The position numbers and the translations under genes are program-made. This document shows positions 53,432-63,203 of a stretch of DNA of 64,000 nucleotides, in pieces. The notes under the pieces are model-generated. The model had not been told where the DNA came from. It ran no database searches and saw only the letters and a list, made by a program, of their open reading frames with translations. How positions within the stretch are numbered: position 1 is the first letter of the stretch; each line of letters begins with the position of its first letter. The stretch comes from Pseudobutyrivibrio xylanivorans (GTDB lineage: Bacteria; Bacillota; Clostridia; Lachnospirales; Lachnospiraceae), in contig NZ_CP043028.1 in assembly GCF_008935055.1 (NCBI RefSeq), positions 757,501-821,500 on the forward strand, read 5' to 3'.

Positions 53432-54607
53432 ATGATCTATGTAGGAATTGATGTCGCTAAAGACAAACACGATTGCATTATCAAAAACACTGTTGGGGAA
53501 GTTGTTTTCAAAACATTCACCATCAAAAACAATCTTGATGGGTTCAATGATCTTTATCAGAGAATAGAATCCGTAATGGAAGATGTATCAAAAGTAAAAG
53601 TAGGACTAGAAGCCACCGGACACTATAGTTACAATCTTCTTGGATATCTCTTTGATAAAGGTTTGCCCACCTTCGTTATCAATCCGTTACATACCAATCT
53701 GTACAGAAAAAGTCTAAGCCTTAGACAGACGAAAACGGATAAAGTAGATGCCAGTACGATTGCTTCTATGCTTATGTCAGATGTGAACTTAAAGTCCTAC
53801 TCTGACACATCGTACCACAACGAAGAACTCAAGTCACTAACCCGCTATCGCTTTGATAAAGTAAAAGAACGGGCAAAGCTTAAAACTTCCATATCTCGTC
53901 TGGTCTGTATTCTTTTTCCTGAATTAGAAAAGCTTGTTCCTACTCTGCATATGAATTCTGTTTATTCATTGCTATACGAATTTCCAGGTGCCAAGCAAGT
54001 AGCAAGCGCTCATCTCACAAGACTTTCAAATCTACTGGCAGAAGCTTCTAACGGCCATTACGACAAGGATGTTGCCATAACATTTCGAGAAGCAGCAAGG
54101 GCCTCTATCGGTTCAACTATGCCAGCTAAATCCCTTGAATTAAAGCACACCATCAAACTGATACGTGAGCTTGATTCCGAGATTAATGAAATCGAAGAAG
54201 AAATTAAAGCTATCATGAATACCATCAATTCTCCAATTCTTAGCATTCCTGGAATAAGCTATCGTATGGGAGCTATGATCATAGCAGAGATTGGTGATTT
54301 TGACAGATTTGATTCTGCAGATAAAATTCTGGCATATGCTGGTTTATCACCATCGACATATCAATCCGGGCAATTAGATAACTGCCATCCTCGAATGGAA
54401 AAGCGAGGCTCCAGATATCTACGATATGCTCTGTTTAACGCCACTATCTTTGTCTGCCATTGGGATCCGACGTTCAATGCTTACCTTGCCAGAAAGCGTG
54501 CTGAAGGAAAGCATTATTATGTTGCCGTATCTCATGCCACGAAGAAGCTCGTGCGACTGATATATCAGCTTGAGAAAACTCGTCAGTCATACAACAAAGC
54601 CGTTTAA
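53432..54607 (+). CDS. IS110 family transposase/recombinase
   Basis: 391 residues from the ATG behind GGAGG; a longer frame upstream reads through the non-coding end. The RuvC-like N-terminal domain shows GIDVAKDKHD, GLEATGHYSY and KTDKVDASTIA (the DEDD acids). The C-terminal Tnp_20 domain has LSIPGISYRMGAMIIAEIG and LAYAGLSPSTYQSGQ with the family's conserved serine region. It looks complete. It lies opposite to the flagellar genes. Confidence 0.95.
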   Translation: MIYVGIDVAKDKHDCIIKNTVGEVVFKTFTIKNNLDGFNDLYQRIESVMEDVSKVKVGLEATGHYSYNLLGYLFDKGLPTFVINPLHTNLYRKSLSLRQTKTDKVDASTIASMLMSDVNLKSYSDTSYHNEELKSLTRYRFDKVKERAKLKTSISRLVCILFPELEKLVPTLHMNSVYSLLYEFPGAKQVASAHLTRLSNLLAEASNGHYDKDVAITFREAARASIGSTMPAKSLELKHTIKLIRELDSEINEIEEEIKAIMNTINSPILSIPGISYRMGAMIIAEIGDFDRFDSADKILAYAGLSPSTYQSGQLDNCHPRMEKRGSRYLRYALFNATIFVCHWDPTFNAYLARKRAEGKHYYVAVSHATKKLVRLIYQLEKTRQSYNKAV

Positions 54608-54633
54608 CTAATTCCATACAAATCTTTTTTAAT

Positions 54634-54653
54634 GAGCATCTCAGATGATGCTC
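54634..54653 (+). terminator. hairpin behind the transposase
   Basis: GAGCATC/GATGCTC with a six-base loop, then CTATTTGT, 27 bases past the transposase stop. Weak T-tract. Confidence 0.45.
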
Positions 54654-54775
54654 TATTTGTCATGCAGTTTTCAAGGTACTGATTACGATGAAAAGCCATC
54701 GTCGCTTTATTTAAAACATTTCTGTTTCAAATCATTTTTTATTGACAATCTTTAATAGTTAGTCTTTTGGTATAT

Positions 54776-56329
54776 TTATAGGTAGTTCAAAAGTGTCGAC
54801 TCGCCCAGCTTTCCAGCGGCTGTAAGCGAGGCCTGATATGCGGTGTAAGCGGCTGTATAATCGATGATAATCTGGGATAAATCTAAATCATCGTTGTATG
54901 ATTGAAGATCCTGCACAGTTTCTCTCTGATCCCCAACTCGTGTCTTTGTGAGGTTAAGAGAATCCTTCTTACATCCCAAATCAGTAATTCCTAAATATAT
55001 TGTAGCATAATATGTATCCATTTTGCCTACTTCTGTGTCAAAAAGTTTGCGAAGATTGTTGTCATAGAAGTCACATTCCTTCTGAATTGCTTCCTTCCAC
55101 TCTGCAAGCCACTCCTGGTCCTGGTCAGATGCAAACTTTGTCTCACGTGCAAGCTTATCTATCTCATCCAACTTTTTGTGAGCATTGATACTATTTTTGC
55201 AGGCATCAATCATCTCTGTCATATCTCTTTGGATATCACTATTAAAGATATCTGATGCCTCTGTATTTATGACAATTGTCTGATTTGCTGCCACTGTATA
55301 TTCGATATCGAAATGGATTGTATCCCCATTACTTTCAAACTTGGTGTAGGTTACAGGAAGCTTTACATCTCCAGGATCAGAAGATGCTGTCTTTACGCAA
55401 TCATAATAGTACTCTGGACGAAGCTCACCTTCCTTGAAGCCTGTCTTGGTATAGGTAACAGTAAGAGTTGCGTCATTAGCCTTAAGTGTTGCTGCCAAAT
55501 CATTCGCAAGAATCAAATCTCCTGTTTCCTTTATCAATATCATTGTATTGTCTGGAACTGTTTTTCCGCCCTGACTTGCAGCCCAATCTGTTTCATTTTC
55601 ATAGGTTATTACCATTCCACTGCTATTATTTCCAGGATATTTTACTTTTATTTCTTCTGAAAGACCATCAATCTTATCATAGTTAAGACGAATTCTATAA
55701 TAATTGGTCTGAGTCATATCATTTAATGCCTGATAATTTGTATCTGTAGTATCCAAAAATGGTTTCTTTAACTCATCTTCTGTGGTAGGAACACTATTTA
55801 CACCATTGTAATATCTGTGCTCTTCCATATTCTTTTCAATGGTGAAAACCTGAGTAATGTTATACTGTGTTTCTTTCTCATCCTTTAAGAATGTCAGATT
55901 GCAATTAGTTCTATATCCAGTGAATACAGTTCTATTTGCATAATCTGCATTGCCCTCTGCAAAAACCTGCTTCTGCAAAGCCTCTAGCTGAGTAATCATC
56001 GTATTTCTATCTTCTTCATTGTAAGTGTCAGTAGCACCTTTAGTTGCTATAGTCTTACAATCCTTTACAAGATTTGCAATATTAATGAGAGCTGTTTCTG
56101 TAACATCAAGCCAGCTTGTTGCGTCAGGAATATTCTTTGAATAATACTGTGTAACCTGAGAGAGAGTTGTTGACAATCTGAGGGAACGAACTGCAATTAC
56201 AGGGTCATCCGATGGACGGTCAATCTTCTTCTGACTAGTCATTTGTTTGTTACGTGTGTTGACAGTCTCCTTTGCACTATTGATGTTGGAAGCTGCATTG
56301 TTCATTATCATTTTGTTTGTAACTCTCAT
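54776..56329 (-). CDS. flgL: flagellar hook-filament junction protein FlgL
   Basis: 517 residues, well above the roughly 300 of enteric FlgL, the excess lying in a variable middle (170-370). N-terminus RVTNKMIMNNAASNINSAKE and KKIDRPSDDPVIAVRSLRL, C-terminus DLDLSQIIIDYTAAYTAYQA are flagellin-like D0/D1 helices. It joins FlgK to the filament. It follows flgK by 17 bases; the IS110 element lies just downstream and does not reach into it. Confidence 0.94.
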   Translation of the reverse strand: MRVTNKMIMNNAASNINSAKETVNTRNKQMTSQKKIDRPSDDPVIAVRSLRLSTTLSQVTQYYSKNIPDATSWLDVTETALINIANLVKDCKTIATKGATDTYNEEDRNTMITQLEALQKQVFAEGNADYANRTVFTGYRTNCNLTFLKDEKETQYNITQVFTIEKNMEEHRYYNGVNSVPTTEDELKKPFLDTTDTNYQALNDMTQTNYYRIRLNYDKIDGLSEEIKVKYPGNNSSGMVITYENETDWAASQGGKTVPDNTMILIKETGDLILANDLAATLKANDATLTVTYTKTGFKEGELRPEYYYDCVKTASSDPGDVKLPVTYTKFESNGDTIHFDIEYTVAANQTIVINTEASDIFNSDIQRDMTEMIDACKNSINAHKKLDEIDKLARETKFASDQDQEWLAEWKEAIQKECDFYDNNLRKLFDTEVGKMDTYYATIYLGITDLGCKKDSLNLTKTRVGDQRETVQDLQSYNDDLDLSQIIIDYTAAYTAYQASLTAAGKLGESTLLNYL

Positions 56330-56346
56330 AGTACTACCTCATTAAT

Positions 56347-58248
56347 TTAGACACCTGTGTTAAGTATCAACCTATCATATATTTCGGCGAAAACCGAGAT
56401 ACATTTAGAAGCCAGATTATAGGCGTTCTGGAACTTTATAAGATCCAAAGCCTCCTCATCCTCATCAACACCAGATACTGACGTTCGCTGCTCTGTGATC
56501 TGTGTCTGGATGTTGGTGAAGTTGGCTGTGAATATCTTGCACTCCTGAGTATCTACAGTAACATCAGAATACATACACTGAAGAAAAGCATCTCCACCGC
56601 CGCCTCTGAAAAGCTCTGTCTTACTCTGAAGTTCCTGAAGCTTAACCACCAAATCTGCTGCATCCACACCAGCTGTATAATTTCCCAATGTAGTTGTTGC
56701 AAAAAGTGCTGCATCCTTATCGGTCTTTGCTGCTATTCCTACATTCTTTGCTGTAAGAAGATAGTAGCTGTCGTAGTCACCAGTATTTCCTGCTGCATCC
56801 TCAATATCCTTGCCACTATAAATCGTGTTATTTGCGGTTCCCGATACAAGCTGGAATTCATGCTTCAAATCCTGCTGATCTCTGGCGATAAAGAATGAAT
56901 TCATTGGATCACCATTTCTGTCAACACCACGATTTGCATCTGTATCGTCATCTGCCCCTCGCTCAATATTGTTGAAGGCTTCGCAGAAATTCCTCAGGAA
57001 CAGATTCATTTGATTGTGATAGTATGGAATACCCATGTAAGCAATGTCATCACCAACCTGAAATTCCTTTGCAACTACATTGTTCTGCTCCTCAACAGTG
57101 AGTGTCTCCTGTATATTGAAGGTCACCTCTGTGATTACTCCGTCAGCGTCCGTTTTAAATGAAAAGCCATCGTAAGTATAGTTCGTATTGTTTGTCTGAA
57201 CAGAGCCCTTGTCAGGCATATTCAACTCGTTTATATCAGTGATGCTCAGGTTGCTGATTGTGATATGATGATCGTCAGCATCCTGAACTGTTCCATGCAT
57301 ATTTTCATTATTATTACCATCACGTACCTCATACATGGCCTTTAGCATTCCGCCGTTTGAACTAGGTGTTGGATTGAAAGCATTTCCATCTGGATACCAG
57401 ACGATATCATAAAGTCCATCAATATCCGACTGATTGTGAGTCTCATCCACATCTCTTGCCTTTACAGCCAGGGTATTGTAGTCGTAGGTATCAACCAGAA
57501 GCTGTCCGTTAATATACACCGTGTAGTATGTGGCACCAGTATGCATATCAGGATAGTTTGTGTTCTTTACATCAACCTCTGAAACTGATACGTCACAAAT
57601 CTGCGACAGCTTATCTATAAGATTCGCGCGCTGGTCTCTAAGCTCGTTGGCACGGCCACCGCCCTGCTCAATTACGTTAATCTGCTTATTTAAAATTGCG
57701 ACCTTTTCTGAAATAGAATTAATGTCGTCAACCGCTGTTTTAATTTCATCATTAATAGCATTCTGTAGCTCATCAAGCTTTGTAGCCAGCTGATTGAAGT
57801 ACTCTGTAAGCTGCTTCGCATTAGAAATAAACTGCTTTCTTACGGTCATATCACCAGGGCTACCCTGCATTGTGCTCATGGCGTTAAACATCTTTGCATA
57901 AATAGTTGAGAATCCGGTATTTGAAACATTCTCATTGTAATAATTCTCAATCTGGTTCATGTAATACTGCATCTTCTCATAGAAGCCAAGTGCTGAAGAA
58001 TTATTCCAATATTTCTCGTCGTAGTACATATCGCGGCGCTGTGTAACTCCTGTTGTCTCAACACCAGTACCAGTTGTGCCCCAGCTTTGATAGCAGCGCA
58101 ATGCTGATGCAGACTGTGTGTTTACATACTGGCGACTGTAGCCCGTTGTATTTACATTTGAAATATTGTTTGCAGTTGTGTTAATTTGCGCCTGAGCTGT
58201 GTTAAGACCAGATGCTGCAATTGTTAATCCAAAGAATGTAGATGACAT
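56347..58248 (-). CDS. flgK: flagellar hook-associated protein FlgK, second copy in operon
   Basis: 633 residues. FGLTIAASGLNTAQAQINTT and NNISNVNTTGYSRQ are the rod/hook N-terminal signature; GGGRANELRDQRANLIDKLS and the C-terminal EDEEALDLIKFQNAYNLASK complete FlgK. It makes the first hook-filament junction ring. It is preceded by another FlgK-like gene, 36 bases upstream. Confidence 0.93.
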   Translation of the reverse strand: MSSTFFGLTIAASGLNTAQAQINTTANNISNVNTTGYSRQYVNTQSASALRCYQSWGTTGTGVETTGVTQRRDMYYDEKYWNNSSALGFYEKMQYYMNQIENYYNENVSNTGFSTIYAKMFNAMSTMQGSPGDMTVRKQFISNAKQLTEYFNQLATKLDELQNAINDEIKTAVDDINSISEKVAILNKQINVIEQGGGRANELRDQRANLIDKLSQICDVSVSEVDVKNTNYPDMHTGATYYTVYINGQLLVDTYDYNTLAVKARDVDETHNQSDIDGLYDIVWYPDGNAFNPTPSSNGGMLKAMYEVRDGNNNENMHGTVQDADDHHITISNLSITDINELNMPDKGSVQTNNTNYTYDGFSFKTDADGVITEVTFNIQETLTVEEQNNVVAKEFQVGDDIAYMGIPYYHNQMNLFLRNFCEAFNNIERGADDDTDANRGVDRNGDPMNSFFIARDQQDLKHEFQLVSGTANNTIYSGKDIEDAAGNTGDYDSYYLLTAKNVGIAAKTDKDAALFATTTLGNYTAGVDAADLVVKLQELQSKTELFRGGGGDAFLQCMYSDVTVDTQECKIFTANFTNIQTQITEQRTSVSGVDEDEEALDLIKFQNAYNLASKCISVFAEIYDRLILNTGV

Positions 58249-58284
58249 ACGCTATTCCTTTCTGCCATTTGCATCTCAGGGAAC

Positions 58285-60108
58285 TTACATATTTCCGAGG
58301 GATGTTACCACATGCTCTATCATTTCATTTACTACATTTATATATCGGCTGGCTGCGTTATAAGCTGACTGATACTTGATCATAATGGTCAGTTCTTCAT
58401 CAGAAGATACGCCGATTACGCCCTGACGGCTAAATTCAATTTCTTCCTTGGTGCCTTCAAGTGCCTTAGCTGTGCTCTTGTACACGTTTCCAACGTTTCC
58501 AACCTCACCAATCCACTTTACATAAAATGCATTATAGCCGCATGGTGTTGTATCACTTGGGTTCAGGTTGAAATCCGTTTTGTTCCAAATCTTACTGAGA
58601 TTTACACCAAGCTCGTAATCAACTGCCCAGCTATTTTCCTGATACTTCAAATGTGGAAGATATGCTTCCTGTTTAATCAGATCTGTATTAATTGAAAGGC
58701 TCTTCAATGTATAGCAAGTTGCTGTGTCTGTTATATCCTCTTCATTGTAAAGATATACAAAGATTTCATTTCCATCTGCATCTAAAAGAGGATTTCCTGC
58801 ATCATCCTGAAGAGTGGTCTTTGTAAATCTTTCACACCCTACTCTAACAAACAGCTCCTTCGGTGGCATTTTCTTATCACTACCAACCGAACAGTTATCC
58901 TCATCCAACACTCTCAATTCGCTAACATCTACCGTATGCAGTCCATCTGCATCTGTATAAGAGACTGTGGTCAATCCCTGTAGCTTACTAAGATTTGAAG
59001 CCTCCGTTGTTGGTGCAAATATTTCATTAATATCTGTTACCAGCTGATGAATAAGTGTATCAAGCTCTGCCTCTGAATTCATCATGATAGAGGTTGCTAT
59101 GCCTGACTCGTAATCATCAGAAGATATAGGATTTCCAAATTCATCAAGGAATCCAAGGTAGTTAGTCCATCCTGTTCCTCTCGCCATCAACATAGCCTTA
59201 ATTTCACCAATATCTGAATTCTTTTCCGAGCTTACATTTGTAGTATCAAAAATTGGATAATAATAATTCTGAGATTCATCTACCTCATCAACTATCTCTG
59301 AAAGATGTGGCCAGTAAGGTGTTACATAGCCTGTCCTCTTATCCACCTGAGAAGCTACAGGATGATATTGAACCTCGTCGATAAACTCAACGCCTTCAAT
59401 CTCAACATGAACGATTCCTGTGGAATCTTCTCTATAGCTCATTCGAACCAGTCCTGAGAGCTCATCTAATAGTAAGTCTCTCTTATCACGAAGCTCCATA
59501 GCCTGCTCAACCTTACCTGATTCGATTGTCTGTATTCTCTTATTGTAATCGACGATTTCTGCACCTATCTTGTTGATTCGCTCAAGCTTTTCCTTAATCT
59601 TTGAATTGATAATCGTCTGATAATCTTCAAATCCATCCTGGATAGTTTTTGCTCTATCCAAAAAAAGGCTAGCCTTCTGCAATACAAGGTTCTGGTTAAC
59701 AGTATCTGAAGGATTCTTGGCAAATTCTTCAAAGGCCTCCTCGAAATTTTCGATTGCCCTTTTGAATTCTTCTCCATCGAGTTCCTGCAGATGTGTGATA
59801 ACCTCCTGCACTGCCTCTGAGCTAGCGTCATAAAAAGAATGTCGCCCATTCTCCTGTCGATATGCTTTGTCTAAAAACATATCGCGAGCATGGACGATTG
59901 TTCCTACCTGCACACCGAGTCCACGTTGCTGGATACTAACGGCGGCTTCACCTATTTTCTGATAATTTTTATCTTCATAAACAACCTGCTCACGAACATA
60001 ACCTTCAACGTTTATGTTCGAAAGGTTGTTAGCTGTTGTATTTAAACCATGTGATGCTGACTGTAGGCCAGATGCTCCAACATATAAGCTTCCAAAACTA
60101 TTAGCCAT
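58285..60108 (-). CDS. flgK: FlgK-like hook-associated protein, first copy in operon
   Basis: 607 residues. LYVGASGLQSASHGLNTTAN and NNLSNINVEGYVREQ at the start, VEQAMELRDKRDLLLDELS in the middle and SSDEELTIMIKYQSAYNAAS at the end fit FlgK throughout. It differs a good deal from the second copy, so the duplication is old. Whether both enter the junction is not known. AGGAGG lies near the ATG. Confidence 0.92.
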   Translation of the reverse strand: MANSFGSLYVGASGLQSASHGLNTTANNLSNINVEGYVREQVVYEDKNYQKIGEAAVSIQQRGLGVQVGTIVHARDMFLDKAYRQENGRHSFYDASSEAVQEVITHLQELDGEEFKRAIENFEEAFEEFAKNPSDTVNQNLVLQKASLFLDRAKTIQDGFEDYQTIINSKIKEKLERINKIGAEIVDYNKRIQTIESGKVEQAMELRDKRDLLLDELSGLVRMSYREDSTGIVHVEIEGVEFIDEVQYHPVASQVDKRTGYVTPYWPHLSEIVDEVDESQNYYYPIFDTTNVSSEKNSDIGEIKAMLMARGTGWTNYLGFLDEFGNPISSDDYESGIATSIMMNSEAELDTLIHQLVTDINEIFAPTTEASNLSKLQGLTTVSYTDADGLHTVDVSELRVLDEDNCSVGSDKKMPPKELFVRVGCERFTKTTLQDDAGNPLLDADGNEIFVYLYNEEDITDTATCYTLKSLSINTDLIKQEAYLPHLKYQENSWAVDYELGVNLSKIWNKTDFNLNPSDTTPCGYNAFYVKWIGEVGNVGNVYKSTAKALEGTKEEIEFSRQGVIGVSSDEELTIMIKYQSAYNAASRYINVVNEMIEHVVTSLGNM

Positions 60109-60150
60109 AGGTCCTCCTTAAAGCCTGCTAACTTTAAGGACATCCGTTTC

Positions 60151-60663
60151 CTACTGTTTAGCATCAAATCCTGATCTACCTAGTATATCGCCTGTAGTTT
60201 CTGCATCCCTGCCATAATTGGCGGTCTGTGGAGCCTGTCTCACACTCTTTAAAAGAGTGATATCGAATTCCACCATTTCTATTGCCTGACGCAATAAAGT
60301 TTGGGTCTGAGAATTAAGCATCTGCACATCGTCAGCTGCCTTTTTCAGCTTGCCCCTTGCAGTTCGCAACTGCTCCTGCTCTACAGGTTGGTTCGCCAAA
60401 TTATCGATCATCCATGATACGGTAATCTGCTCCCCGTCGTGCCCCATTACTGCCGCAATGCTGTTAAGTAATGATGCACGCCTTTTCTCCAGCTCCAATA
60501 AGGAGTCTGCGATGGCCTGCTCCTGGGCGGTAATAGCTTCCAGTACGTCAAGCTTCTTGTGGATAATAGAATCCTTCTTTTCTCCACTAAGATCAATTAA
60601 CTTTTCGTATTGCGACCTTTCACCTTCCATGGTTAAGAGCAATTCATCCATTAAACTAGCCAC
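60151..60663 (-). CDS. flgN: flagellar chaperone FlgN
   Basis: 170 residues, helical. LMDELLLTMEGERSQYEKLI, ALDVLEAITAQEQAI-like helix pair and LRTARGKLKKAADDVQMLNS fit the FlgN family, which escorts FlgK and FlgL to the export gate. The start is GTG with AGAGGA upstream; an ATG four codons later is possible. It lies between flgM and the flgK pair. Confidence 0.85.
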   Translation of the reverse strand: MASLMDELLLTMEGERSQYEKLIDLSGEKKDSIIHKKLDVLEAITAQEQAIADSLLELEKRRASLLNSIAAVMGHDGEQITVSWMIDNLANQPVEQEQLRTARGKLKKAADDVQMLNSQTQTLLRQAIEMVEFDITLLKSVRQAPQTANYGRDAETTGDILGRSGFDAKQ

Positions 60664-60681
60664 GCAATCGTCCTCTCAAAA

Positions 60682-60963
60682 CTAAAGAATGTTTCCATAC
60701 TGATTGAGCAACTTCTCAGCGAAGTCATCTGTACTCACATCATAAGTACCAGCCTTTATTCTGGCTTTGATGTCAGCAACCTTGTCTTCTCTGATGTCCG
60801 CCGCCTCAGAGACTGCTGCCTTTGCAACATGGTAATCTTTACCGGTTGACGAAATCTGAACCTGATCACGGCCCATTCCGTTTGCCTTTGCAGTCTGTGT
60901 AGTGTTTTTAGTGTTTGATGATTGATAGAGCTGAGCTACCTGGTTGTAAGCCTCTATACGCAT
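60682..60963 (-). CDS. flgM: anti-sigma-28 factor FlgM
   Basis: 93 residues from the ATG of MRIEAYNQVAQLYQSS; the upstream open frame covers the promoter and is not coding. The C-terminal REDKVADIKARIKAGTYDV and DFAEKLLNQY form the sigma-binding helices. FlgM holds sigma-28 until the hook is complete and it is exported. It heads the flgM-flgN-flgK-flgK-flgL unit, itself under a sigma-28 promoter. Confidence 0.94.
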   Translation of the reverse strand: MRIEAYNQVAQLYQSSNTKNTTQTAKANGMGRDQVQISSTGKDYHVAKAAVSEAADIREDKVADIKARIKAGTYDVSTDDFAEKLLNQYGNIL

Positions 60964-61018
60964 ATCGCCACACTCCTTTCCTCCCTTTTTCAAGTAAACA
61001 TTTTTCTTTACAACTAGT

Positions 61019-61046
61019 TTATCGGAACTTACTATAAAAAACTTTA
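61019..61046 (-). promoter_or_regulatory. sigma-28 promoter of flgM operon
   Basis: Minus strand TAAAGTTT, 12 bases, TCCGATAA, about 55 bases before the flgM start. One base more spacing than the classical N11. Confidence 0.85.
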
Positions 61047-61109
61047 TAGCTCTCCGAAAAAAAATTAACAAAAATTTCAAAGTTTTTCTAGTCATAATGA
61101 ATATCGGAT

Positions 61110-61141
61110 AAAAATGCCCCAGGGTTGAGAGGTCCCTGGGG
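61110..61141 (-). terminator. terminator of the ABC exporter unit
   Basis: CCCCAGGG/CCCTGGGG stem with CATTTTTATCC after it on the minus strand, lying between the permease stop and the flgM promoter. Confidence 0.88.
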
Positions 61142-61178
61142 TCTTTGAGAATTTATAGAGAATTGAGAAGTAAGCATT

Positions 61179-63203
61179 TTAGTAGTAATCATCCACACCG
61201 CCGTCTAATCCGTCATAGGGCTCATCTTCAAGTCCCATTATCTTATTAAACTCACCGTAGGTAATTACTTCGTCGTCACTCTCATAGAAGCCTGCCTCCT
61301 TGAGAGCATTAAGTGTATCAATACAATCTTTTGTAAGAGCAACCCAAATTGTCTGCTCATATCTAGGATATTTCTGGAAATAGTCTCCATAATCCCAGAA
61401 GGTTTCTTCATCTGAGAAATATGGTGTTTTCTTATCTTCTATTGTGAAGCTAAAGTCATTGTAAAGTGTATACTGTTGGCTATCTTCATAGCTGTAGTCT
61501 CCACCGCTGAAGCTCTGAACAAATACCTTTCCAGCATCAATATCCTTAAGAAGTGCCTTATATACGTTTCCAAACTTTTCTTTCTTTTCCTTGCTGCTAA
61601 GTTCATCGAAGGTATTATTATTCCAGTCAAAATCCTCTCGCTGACTGTTATACTTCATGGCTGTGAAGCTCATGTCTGAAATCTCACCTGTGTTCCAAAT
61701 ATTTCCAATGATATGTTCCTTTATACGGCCAGGATCATTGATGAAATCAAGAATTGGCTGAGTAGCTGCCACATACTCTGCACTTACTTCCTTTGCCTTT
61801 GTATCAACTACACTGTAGTTTCGGATGATGATATTTCCATTATTCAGCTTATATCTGATAGTGTAAGTAGTTCCGCTTGTTTCAGGATAAATAATATTTA
61901 CATCTCTAAGTTCCTTCTTGTCTGCTAGGAAATTCTGGTGAAGCTCTCGAACAGTCTCAATCTCATCTGCATCTGTAAAGACCATTGTGTAGCGGTTATT
62001 AATTCCCGCCCATTTTATATCATTGACATCTGGAACTTTATCCTCGATATTTACAACATCAAATCTCATGCAAAACAATACTGTTACAGCAGCAATACTA
62101 TAGATGCATGCGTAAATAAGCTTCTTTGCAGTAAACACTCTAAGAGTTTTTTCTATCAGCATCTTTGTTGCAAAATAGATAATTACGCCAATTACGATTG
62201 CAGAAGCAATAGCAATAGTGTATTTTACGTTGTAGCTGAGAGGTCTAACTGCTTCAATCATACCTGCTACAAATGCACCAGCTACCATGGAAATGAAAAA
62301 TGACATTCCAACTGAGAATACAGGCTTCATGAATGGAACTGCAATAAAATCCTGCACTGTCTCAAGCTTCTTTTTCTTATATAGAACATAGCTTATCAAA
62401 ATGATAACAACTGCAACTACTGCATAGATTGCCAAATACGTTGCTCCTTCAAAGGTATGCTCAAAAGAAATTACACGACTTGACATATCATCAGTCTCAA
62501 TACTTGAATAGATACGAGTATTTACTGGTATGAAGTATAGTGGGGTCAACATATTGAAGTTGATTCCATTCATAGCCTCACTCATACCAAACATCAAAAG
62601 GCTTGCAGTCATTCTGAAGGCAACCTCCATCAAAAGGTAGAGCACATTAAATATTCCGTAGAATACTATAGCAGTCACAATCTGCCCTGATGTCATGATT
62701 GCAAACAAAGCTATTGATATAAATAGTACTGTGGTAACCATTATTATCAATGCCCAATACCATATACAGCTTACATTTCCAGCTCCTTTTGCCAATGCTG
62801 CGATTGACATTATTATCGATGTAACCAGCACTGGTGTCAATGAAACAGTAAGGCTTGATAATAGTCCCGTAAAATACAGACTCTTTCTTCCAACTGGAAA
62901 TGCATGCATCATATAGTTATCACGCTTGTTGAATAGATACCAGAAAGTAATCGCTGCTACAACAATCGACATCACCACGGTTAGATATGTAGTCGGCATC
63001 ATTGACATATGCTCATAGAGACGCATCTCACCTGTGTAGCCCATCTTATCGTACCATTCAGCATTGCTTCCTGAAGTACTTATAATGTACGCAACCGGAA
63101 GTAATAAAAGAAGAAGGATGAAATATAGCAGTCCAGCTATCCAAGTTCTACTAATATTCTTTTTAAATAAAGCCTTATTAAAAAATGATGTCTTTGACTG
63201 CAT
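61179..63203 (-). CDS. ABC-2 type transporter permease
   Basis: 674 residues from the ATG behind AGGAGGTGA; a GTG three codons earlier is less likely. About ten membrane helices occupy residues 20-390, followed by a soluble, acidic domain of some 280 residues ending GLDGGVDDYY. The layout resembles DUF6449-type permeases paired with a single ATPase. It overlaps the ATPase gene by 26 bases. Substrate unknown; an envelope or peptide role is possible. Confidence 0.75.
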   Translation of the reverse strand: MQSKTSFFNKALFKKNISRTWIAGLLYFILLLLLLPVAYIISTSGSNAEWYDKMGYTGEMRLYEHMSMMPTTYLTVVMSIVVAAITFWYLFNKRDNYMMHAFPVGRKSLYFTGLLSSLTVSLTPVLVTSIIMSIAALAKGAGNVSCIWYWALIIMVTTVLFISIALFAIMTSGQIVTAIVFYGIFNVLYLLMEVAFRMTASLLMFGMSEAMNGINFNMLTPLYFIPVNTRIYSSIETDDMSSRVISFEHTFEGATYLAIYAVVAVVIILISYVLYKKKKLETVQDFIAVPFMKPVFSVGMSFFISMVAGAFVAGMIEAVRPLSYNVKYTIAIASAIVIGVIIYFATKMLIEKTLRVFTAKKLIYACIYSIAAVTVLFCMRFDVVNIEDKVPDVNDIKWAGINNRYTMVFTDADEIETVRELHQNFLADKKELRDVNIIYPETSGTTYTIRYKLNNGNIIIRNYSVVDTKAKEVSAEYVAATQPILDFINDPGRIKEHIIGNIWNTGEISDMSFTAMKYNSQREDFDWNNNTFDELSSKEKKEKFGNVYKALLKDIDAGKVFVQSFSGGDYSYEDSQQYTLYNDFSFTIEDKKTPYFSDEETFWDYGDYFQKYPRYEQTIWVALTKDCIDTLNALKEAGFYESDDEVITYGEFNKIMGLEDEPYDGLDGGVDDYY

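Larger units (their letters stand above)
53200..54775 (+). mobile_element. IS110-family insertion sequence (ends approximate)
   Basis: One DEDD transposase with structured non-coding flanks fills the space between flgL and fliW. The element ends cannot be fixed from one copy. A 12-base inverted pair, GATTTGAAACAG (53391-53402) and CTGTTTCAAATC (54722-54733), brackets the gene, as in the IS1111 subgroup. The flagellar genes on both sides are intact. Confidence 0.8.

Noticed and set aside
60964..61095. N-terminal extension of FlgM
   Set aside because: It would span the sigma-28 promoter; the ATG of MRIEAYNQ has a good ribosome site and fits the family.
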